Positions 14,586-19,943 of a stretch of 19,943 bases of DNA are shown piece after piece; position 1 is the first letter of the stretch, and each line of letters begins with the position of its first letter. Under the pieces are notes generated by a model, which searched no databases, was not told the DNA's origin, and was given only the letters and a program-made list of their open reading frames with translations. A program made the translations under genes and the position numbers. The stretch comes from UBA4874 sp002399435 (GTDB taxonomy: Bacteria > Bacillota > Clostridia > Caldicoprobacterales > DTU083), in assembly GCA_036823195.1 (NCBI GenBank), contig DAISGI010000043.1, positions 1 through 19,943 of the forward strand, written 5' to 3'.

Positions 14586-16279
14586 TCGAAGCCTTTCTTT
14601 CCTGAGCCGGAGGCGGTCAGCAATTCAGACCCTGCCTGAACGGATGGCAGCGAACCTTTCCCTCCGGCCGGATACAGGGAAAGTCGGATGACTTCCTCCA
14701 CCCGGCTGACCGGAAGAACCTGGATCTTTCCGCTTTCAAACTGTTCCTGATCATTTTCCAGGGGGATCATTACCCTTTCCGCACCGGCCTGAGCCGCTGC
14801 CTTGATCTTAACAGGCACCCCTCCCACCGGCTTGACATTTCCCCGGATGGAAACTTCCCCGGTCATGGCAATTTTATTGTCAATGGCTTTTCCGGTGATG
14901 GCGGAGTATACGGCAGTCAGGATTGCAATCCCGGCAGAAGGCCCGTCCACCGGTGTTCCGCCAGGGAAATTCAAATGAATGTCATAATCCCTCGTATCAA
15001 TATTCAGATACTTTCGAATCACCGTCATGACATTATCCACCGAGCCCCTGGCTGTACTCTTTCTCCGGACTCTTTTTCCTTCCCCGCCGATTTCCTCTTC
15101 ATCAATCATACCGGTTACCGTAAAAACGCCTTTTCCACTGGACACAGGAATGGCCGTTGCTTCAATTTCCATCACGGCGCCCAGATTGGGACCGTATATG
15201 GCCAGTCCGTTGACACATCCAATTTGCGGGTCGGCTGCAATTTTCTTTTCCGGGCGGGGGGAATAGTTTCCGCTGTCGATCACCCATTCCACATCCTTCG
15301 TGGTAATTCTGGTACGGTCCTCCGTGAGGGCAATGCCGCCGGCCAACTGAACGATATTTACCGCGTCCCGGCCATTGCTGGCATATCCGCTTAATACGGA
15401 TACCGCTTTGCCATCGATCTCAAATCCGCCCTTTTGTGCCGCATTTTCCGCAATGGTTCCAACTTCCTCCGGACTCAGGGAACGGAAAAATACTTCCAGG
15501 CAGCGGGATCGAATCGCCGGTGAAATCTCATCCGGATTTCGGGTTGTGGCCCCGATCAGGCGAAAGTCCGCCGGCAACCCTTTCTGGAAAATCTCATGGA
15601 TATGTCGTGGAATGTTGGTGTCCTGTGAGTTATAGTAGGCGCTTTCCAGAAATACCTTGCGATCCTCCAAAACCTTCAGCAATTTATTCATTTGAATTGG
15701 ATGAAGTTCTCCGATTTCATCCAGAAAGAGAACACCGCCGTGTGCCTTCGTTACCGCTCCCGGCTTGGGCTGAGGAATACCGGCAATTCCAAGGGGCCCG
15801 GCCCCCTGATAGATGGGATCATGGACCGAACCAATCAGTGGATCAGCTATGCTCCGTTCATCAAAGCGGACCGATGTTGCGTCCATTTCAACAAATTTGG
15901 CGTTCTGCCGGAAAGGAGACCGGGGATTCTTTTTTGCTTCTTCCAGCACCAGCCTGGCAGCACAGGTCTTTCCCACTCCGGGAGGGCCGTAGATAATGAT
16001 ATGCTGCGGATTGGGACCGCATAATGCCGCCTTTAATGCCTTGATTCCTTCTTCCTGACCGATAATATCTTCAAAGGTTTTGGGACGCGTCTTTTCAGAA
16101 AGCGGTTCGCTTAAGGATATCTCCCGCATCCTCTGAAGCTTCTCCATTTCCTTTCTCGATTCTTTTTCCACCGCAGACTTGTTTCCCTGCTGTCCTTTCA
16201 GCAGATTCAAAAAATACAGTCCTATTATGACAGAAAAAAGGAACTGTATCATGACAAGGATCTCGCTCACCAAAATCAT
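14573..16279 (-). CDS. lonB: LonB, sporulation-type Lon protease
   Basis: This membrane-anchored relative of LonA is produced in the forespore in Bacillus. A single N-terminal helix (residues about 6-27, containing FLFSVIIGLYF) is followed by the typical KEMEKLQRMREISLSEPLSEK segment (broken here at 20 residues), Walker A GPPGVGKT (98-105), Walker B LFLDEIGEL, and a Lon protease domain with Ser448 in DGPSAG and Lys491 in GGVPVKIK. It lacks the LonA N-terminal domain. I start it at ATG 16279, giving 568 residues; the upstream ATG at 16423 would include the terminator region and a non-homologous stretch. GTG at 16270 is an alternative with better spacing from GGAAAGGAAGG. The C-terminus has about 30 low-complexity residues beyond the domain. 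It is separated from clpX by a terminator and has its own promoter. Confidence 0.94.
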   Translation of the reverse strand: MILVSEILVMIQFLFSVIIGLYFLNLLKGQQGNKSAVEKESRKEMEKLQRMREISLSEPLSEKTRPKTFEDIIGQEEGIKALKAALCGPNPQHIIIYGPPGVGKTCAARLVLEEAKKNPRSPFRQNAKFVEMDATSVRFDERSIADPLIGSVHDPIYQGAGPLGIAGIPQPKPGAVTKAHGGVLFLDEIGELHPIQMNKLLKVLEDRKVFLESAYYNSQDTNIPRHIHEIFQKGLPADFRLIGATTRNPDEISPAIRSRCLEVFFRSLSPEEVGTIAENAAQKGGFEIDGKAVSVLSGYASNGRDAVNIVQLAGGIALTEDRTRITTKDVEWVIDSGNYSPRPEKKIAADPQIGCVNGLAIYGPNLGAVMEIEATAIPVSSGKGVFTVTGMIDEEEIGGEGKRVRRKSTARGSVDNVMTVIRKYLNIDTRDYDIHLNFPGGTPVDGPSAGIAILTAVYSAITGKAIDNKIAMTGEVSIRGNVKPVGGVPVKIKAAAQAGAERVMIPLENDQEQFESGKIQVLPVSRVEEVIRLSLYPAGGKGSLPSVQAGSELLTASGSGKKGFDCTY

Positions 16280-16317
16280 CCTTCCTTTCCAGGCTTTTTG
16301 TGTACAGACTTTACAAA

Positions 16318-16347
16318 TAGTATGTGGGATCGGAAGGCATTTTATCC
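16318..16347 (-). promoter_or_regulatory. Candidate sigma-G/sigma-F type promoter of lonB
   Basis: On the minus strand CATACTA (16318-16324) fits the sigma-G -10 pattern CATnHTA fully. GGATA (16343-16347), 18 bases upstream, fits the -35 pattern GHATR at four of five positions. Start of transcription would fall about 30 bases before the lonB ATG. Bacillus lonB is forespore-expressed through sigma-F, whose sites overlap those of sigma-G. No convincing sigma-A pair was found in this spacer. Confidence 0.45.
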
Positions 16348-16350
16348 ATC

Positions 16351-16374
16351 TTAGGAACATTCTTAGGAACATTC
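16351..16374. repeat. Two perfect 12-bp direct repeats upstream of lonB
   Basis: TTAGGAACATTC occurs twice without interruption (16351-16362 and 16363-16374). The first unit joins the second, and the second joins its flank, through GGAACATTC, giving near-palindromic GGAA-n2-TTCC dyads. The pair sits three bases upstream of the candidate -35 of lonB, a position suited to an activator or repressor. Confidence 0.7.
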
Positions 16375-16389
16375 CACAGGTCGATCTGC

Positions 16390-16419
16390 AAAAAAAAAGG
16401 AGCTGTCTGCTCCTTTTTT
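16390..16419 (-). terminator. Rho-independent terminator after clpX
   Basis: GGAGC (16399-16403) and GCTCC (16409-16413) form the stem around a 5-base loop, extended by facing A and T runs. Nine T follow on the minus strand (16390-16398). It lies 17 bases after the clpX stop and divides the tig-clpP-clpX unit from lonB. The T run on the + strand would make it work both ways. Confidence 0.9.
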
Positions 16420-16436
16420 GCATCTTGCATCTTGCG

Positions 16437-17723
16437 TTATGATGCGGATTCTTTCTTTTCCTTTGGCTTCTTCAGGGCTTTCCGGGATTTTTCCCCTTCG
16501 GACAAAATCAGGATCGGATCCTGCTGGTTCAAGATGGTATCCCTGGTAATGATACACTTCTCTATATCATCCCTGGAAGGGATATCGTACATGACATTCA
16601 GCATGATATCTTCCAGGATCGCCCGCAATCCTCTGGCGCCTGTTTTTCGCTCAATGGCCTTTTTCGCAATGGCAGTCAGTGCCTCGTCTTCAATCTCCAG
16701 GGTCACCCCATCCATCTCAAACAGCTTCTGATATTGCTTGACCAAAGCGTTTTTGGGCTCCTTCAGTATCTTAATCAACGCCTTTTCATCCAATGACTGA
16801 AGCGTGGCAATAATGGGCAGTCTGCCTACAAACTCCGGAATCAGACCGTACTTCAGCAAATCCTCCGGCAGGATGTGCTTCAGGATCTCTCCAATATCCT
16901 GATCGGCATTGGTTTGGATATCTGCTCCAAACCCCATGGTCTTTTTACCAATCCGATTCTGGATGATCTTATCGATTCCGTCAAACGCTCCGCCACAGAG
17001 AAACAGGATATTGGTGGTGTCAATCTGAATAAACTCCTGATGGGGATGCTTTCTGCCGCCCTGAGGAGGAACACTGGCAACCGTGCCCTCCAGAATCTTC
17101 AGCAATGCCTGCTGAACTCCTTCTCCGGATACATCCCTGGTAATGGACGGGTTTTCCGACTTTCTGGCGATTTTATCAATTTCATCAATATAGATGATGC
17201 CTTTTTCGGCCCGTTCCACATCATAATCCGCTGCCTGTATCAGCTTGAGCAAAATGTTCTCCACATCCTCACCGACATAGCCGGCTTCCGTCAGGGATGT
17301 GGCATCCGCCACAGCAAATGGAACGTTCAGAATCCTGGCCAATGTCTGCGCAAGCAGCGTTTTCCCGCAGCCTGTGGGGCCAAGCATAACAATATTGCTC
17401 TTCTGAAGCTCCACATCATCATTCCGGACATCACTGTTAATCCGCTTGTAATGGTTATATACCGCAACTGCCAGTGTCTTTTTCGCATGCTCCTGACCAA
17501 CCACATATTCATCCAGGATTTTCTTGATCTCATCTGGTTTTGGAATATCCTTGAACTCCAGATCAGAGGCATCCTCAAATTCCTCTTCAATAATCTCCTG
17601 ACACAATTCAATACATTCATCGCAGATATATACACCGGGCCCGGCAACCAACCGACGGACCTGGTCCTGCATTTTCCCGCAGAAGGAACACTTCAGCTGC
17701 TTCTTGTCTTCATATCTTGCCAT
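16437..17723 (-). CDS. clpX: ATP-dependent Clp protease unfoldase ClpX
   Basis: This AAA+ hexamer unfolds substrates and feeds them to ClpP. The N-terminal zinc domain has Cys12, Cys15, Cys34 and Cys37. Walker A is GPTGCGKT (115-122), pore loop 1 GYVG (148-151), Walker B IIYIDEIDK (176-184), the RKH loop GRKHPHQ near 223-229, and sensor 2 GARGLR. The ClpP-docking loop reads MGF (263-265) where IGF is common. Length of 428 residues is normal. It begins 18 bases after clpP with AGAGGTG as ribosome site, so the pair is an operon. Confidence 0.98.
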   Translation of the reverse strand: MARYEDKKQLKCSFCGKMQDQVRRLVAGPGVYICDECIELCQEIIEEEFEDASDLEFKDIPKPDEIKKILDEYVVGQEHAKKTLAVAVYNHYKRINSDVRNDDVELQKSNIVMLGPTGCGKTLLAQTLARILNVPFAVADATSLTEAGYVGEDVENILLKLIQAADYDVERAEKGIIYIDEIDKIARKSENPSITRDVSGEGVQQALLKILEGTVASVPPQGGRKHPHQEFIQIDTTNILFLCGGAFDGIDKIIQNRIGKKTMGFGADIQTNADQDIGEILKHILPEDLLKYGLIPEFVGRLPIIATLQSLDEKALIKILKEPKNALVKQYQKLFEMDGVTLEIEDEALTAIAKKAIERKTGARGLRAILEDIMLNVMYDIPSRDDIEKCIITRDTILNQQDPILILSEGEKSRKALKKPKEKKESAS

Positions 17724-17741
17724 GTCTTCACCTCTTATCCG

Positions 17742-18323
17742 CTATGCTCTCGTCATGATCTCATCTATCAGGCCATAGTCCTTCGCTTGTTCAGACGACA
17801 TAAAGTGATCCCGCTCCGTATCCTGAACGATCCTTTCAAGAGGCTGTCCGGTACGCTCGGACAGAATGCGGTTTAACCTTTCCTTCACTCTAAGGATCTG
17901 CTCGGCATGGATCTTAATATCCGTCGCCTGTCCCTGCGCTCCGCCCATTGGCTGGTGAATCAATATTTCACTGTTGGGCAGGGCAAACCGCTTCCCCTTC
18001 GTACCGGCAGCAAGGAGAAATGCGCCCATGGATGCTGCCATCCCGATACAAATGGTGGATACATCGCATTTAATATACTGCATGGTATCATAAATAGCCA
18101 TCCCGGCAGAAACGGATCCACCCGGGCTGTTGATGTACAGCCGAACATCCTTGTCCGGATCGGCAGACTCCAGGTAAAGAAGCTGCGCGACGATCAAATT
18201 GGAAGAAACATCTGTAACCTCCTCCCCCAGGAATATGATTCTTTCCTCAAGCAAACGGGAGTAAATATCATAGGATCGCTCTCCGCGATTTGTCTGTTCC
18301 ACTACCATCGGTATAAGACTCAT
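17742..18323 (-). CDS. clpP: ATP-dependent Clp protease proteolytic subunit ClpP
   Basis: This is the serine peptidase that forms the double-ring chamber with ClpX. The triad is Ser98 in GMAASMGA, His123 in ILIHQP and Asp172 in TERDHFM. The N-terminal segment SLIPMVVEQTNRGERSYDIY is standard. 193 residues is the usual length. It follows tig by 32 bases and precedes clpX by 18 bases. A good AGGAG-type site precedes the ATG (GGAGGAATTGAG). Confidence 0.98.
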   Translation of the reverse strand: MSLIPMVVEQTNRGERSYDIYSRLLEERIIFLGEEVTDVSSNLIVAQLLYLESADPDKDVRLYINSPGGSVSAGMAIYDTMQYIKCDVSTICIGMAASMGAFLLAAGTKGKRFALPNSEILIHQPMGGAQGQATDIKIHAEQILRVKERLNRILSERTGQPLERIVQDTERDHFMSSEQAKDYGLIDEIMTRA

Positions 18324-18355
18324 AACTCAATTCCTCCTTATTTTTCGCCGGCGGA

Positions 18356-19735
18356 CTACTTGCCGGCATTGCTGACATCTTCCTCCACAGAAGCTTCTGA
18401 GGGGCTCCCGTGATCTTCCTCTTCCGATCCGTCTTTCGAATCCTTCTTGCCTTCGGTCATAACGGCTTCTTTCATAAGCATGTCCGTCGTCTTTTGAGAC
18501 AGAATACTGCTTTTGAGATACTCCTCATTGGATCCGAAATTCTTTTTGACTTGTTCTGTGTCCATTTTATACTGCTCTGCCAGCTCTGCATACTTCTTTT
18601 CCAGATCCCCGTCCGTCACAGCAATGCCTTCCGCCTTGGTAACGGCCTCCATCACCAATCGTATCTTAACTCTATTGTATGCGGTTTCCTGATATTGTGC
18701 CCTAAAATCCTCTGCTGATGTATGGGTGGCTTCCAGGTACTGCTGCAGGTTCACACCGTTGTACTGCAGACGATACTCCACGTCGTGGATCATATTCTCG
18801 ATCTCATTATCCACCATTTCCTTCGGTATATCCACTTTGGCATGATCCGCGATTTTCTGAATCAGCTGGTTTTCCATGGTGTTTCTGGCAGTTTCATCAG
18901 CGGTTTTCTGCAGCTTTTTCCTGAGATCCGCCTGATACTCCGCAAGGGTACTGAACTCGCTGGTATCCTTTGCAAAGTCGTCATTTCTCTCCGGCAGCTC
19001 TTTTTTCTTGATATCATGGATTTTCACATGAAAAATGGCGTCCTTTCCCTTCAGATCCTCCGCCTGGTAATCCTCCGGGAATGTCACGGTAAGATCCTTT
19101 TCTTCCTCCGGTTTCATTCCAATCAGCTGCTCTTCAAATCCCGGAATAAACCGGCCGGATCCGATGTCCAGAGACTGGTTCTCCGCCGATCCTCCCGGAA
19201 ATTCCTTGCCATCCACAGATCCGGCATAATCCAGCGTTACCCGATCTTCCTTCTCCACGCTCCGATCGGTAACATCGATCCATCGGGCATTGTCGTCCAA
19301 TGCCTTTTTCAATGCTTCTTCCACTTCTTCATCGGATACCGTATGATTGGCATCCTCCACTTCGATTCCTTTATATTGCCCAAGCTCCACTTCCGGCTTG
19401 ACCACAACTTCCGCTGTCAGGATCAACTCCTTGCCACTGCCGATCTGTGCAATATCGACCTTCGGCATGGCGACGGGCTCAATGCCGGTTTCCTTTACGG
19501 CATCATCATAGGCTTCCGGAAAGATGACATTGATGGCGTCTTCATAAAAAACCGTTTCTCCATAATACCTTTCAATAACCTTCCTGGGAACCTTTCCCTT
19601 TCGAAAGCCGGGCACGGAAATGCTTTTCCGGTTTTTCAAATAGGATTTCCCCATACCCTTCTCAAATGTCTGGGGGTCTATGTGAATCTCAAGTTTCACT
19701 TTCTTATTCTCCAGAATCTCTTTTGTAACCTTCAC
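18356..19735 (-). CDS. tig: Trigger factor, ribosome-bound chaperone
   Basis: It binds nascent chains at the ribosome exit and has peptidyl-prolyl isomerase activity. The ribosome-docking motif GFRKGKVP is at 43-50. The FKBP-like domain (about 150-245) and the helical C-terminal arms follow. The last 40 residues form a Lys/Glu/Ser-rich acidic tail beyond the usual end. I choose GTG 19735-19733 (459 residues) because AAGGAGG lies nine bases upstream; TTG at 19738 or 19741 is possible. The ATG at 19765 precedes this ribosome site and adds ten residues unlike the family. First gene of tig-clpP-clpX. Confidence 0.96.
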   Translation of the reverse strand: MKVTKEILENKKVKLEIHIDPQTFEKGMGKSYLKNRKSISVPGFRKGKVPRKVIERYYGETVFYEDAINVIFPEAYDDAVKETGIEPVAMPKVDIAQIGSGKELILTAEVVVKPEVELGQYKGIEVEDANHTVSDEEVEEALKKALDDNARWIDVTDRSVEKEDRVTLDYAGSVDGKEFPGGSAENQSLDIGSGRFIPGFEEQLIGMKPEEEKDLTVTFPEDYQAEDLKGKDAIFHVKIHDIKKKELPERNDDFAKDTSEFSTLAEYQADLRKKLQKTADETARNTMENQLIQKIADHAKVDIPKEMVDNEIENMIHDVEYRLQYNGVNLQQYLEATHTSAEDFRAQYQETAYNRVKIRLVMEAVTKAEGIAVTDGDLEKKYAELAEQYKMDTEQVKKNFGSNEEYLKSSILSQKTTDMLMKEAVMTEGKKDSKDGSEEEDHGSPSEASVEEDVSNAGK

Positions 19736-19874
19736 CAACAATGTCCTCCTTAAATGATCCGTCAATTCTCCGGTTCATATCTTGCCTCTCAGTATATAAC
19801 TTAACCCAAAAAGGGACTCTTCTAACTCTCATTGCAAAAAAATCGGAAAACGGATACTAAATTTCCTAAATTGT

Positions 19875-19903
19875 ATCTTAACATAACTGACAATTGATTG
19901 CAA
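19875..19903 (-). promoter_or_regulatory. Candidate sigma-A promoter of tig-clpP-clpX
   Basis: On the minus strand TTGCAA (19898-19903) and TAAGAT (19875-19880) are 17 bases apart, each matching four of six consensus positions. A TACAAT at 19870-19875 has no -35 at a good distance. The leader would be about 135 bases long; no CIRCE or CtsR-type repeat was recognised in it. Nothing else is evident in 19766-19943. Confidence 0.35.
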
Positions 19904-19943
19904 TACCACCTTCCGCTCCTTTTTTACTGGATTTTTGAAATTG

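Noticed and set aside
16280..16423. Extended N-terminus of lonB from ATG 16423
   Set aside because: It would begin within the clpX terminator region, and the added residues do not resemble LonB; the membrane helix start near 16279 matches the family.
18722..19753. Open frame on the + strand antisense to tig
   Set aside because: Trigger factor on the other strand is unmistakable; the hydrophobic product mirrors its acidic codons.
19736..19943. Heat-shock operators (CIRCE or CtsR boxes) before tig
   Set aside because: No TTAGCACTC inverted repeat or GGTCAAA-type tandem heptads were found by eye.
1..19943. tRNA, rRNA, CRISPR array, insertion sequence or phage attachment site
   Set aside because: None was recognised on either strand; repeats present are short and local.

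Overview
The window looks like a chromosomal segment of a spore-forming, low-to-mid GC Gram-positive bacterium of the class Clostridia. The reasons are the conserved block tig-clpP-clpX-lonB-lonA-ysxC (lonB is a sporulation-linked protease), the strong AAGGAGG-type ribosome binding sites with GTG and TTG starts, and a vanG-type glycopeptide resistance cluster laid out as in Clostridioides. I could not assign a genus.

Layout. Positions 1-2641 hold an iron(II) transporter in which FeoA is fused to the N-terminus of FeoB (+ strand), with a palindromic operator-like site in its leader and a terminator after it. Positions 2682-8945 (- strand) hold a complete D-Ala-D-Ser type vancomycin resistance cluster. 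It reads, in transcription order, vanR, vanS, a 176-bp control region with three tandem 11-bp repeats, then vanG, vanXY and vanT joined by ATGA stop/start overlaps. Positions 9013-11560 hold two divergent genes I cannot name: a cysteine-rich protein (- strand) and a beta-propeller-like protein with a repetitive acidic tail (+ strand). The tail is interrupted by a 100-N assembly gap. Positions 11579-19943 (- strand) hold the protein quality control block: trigger factor, ClpP, ClpX, a terminator, LonB with a candidate forespore-type promoter, LonA with its own promoter, and the GTPase YsxC/EngB.

How the genes work together. VanS is expected to sense glycopeptide stress and phosphorylate VanR, which should bind the repeats upstream of vanG. 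VanT then makes D-Ser, VanG joins D-Ala to D-Ser, and VanXY removes the D-Ala-ending dipeptides and pentapeptides, so the wall precursor ends in D-Ser and binds vancomycin poorly. Trigger factor folds nascent chains; ClpXP and LonA degrade damaged and regulatory proteins; LonB probably acts in the spore line. No transposase, integrase, tRNA, rRNA, CRISPR array or recognisable riboswitch was seen, so the van cluster has no visible mobile-element boundary here and may be intrinsic. Stretches over 300 bases without a gene do not occur; the longer spacers (1-183, 6856-7031, 8830-9111, 9886-10069, 16280-16436, 19736-19943) are described through the sites found in them.
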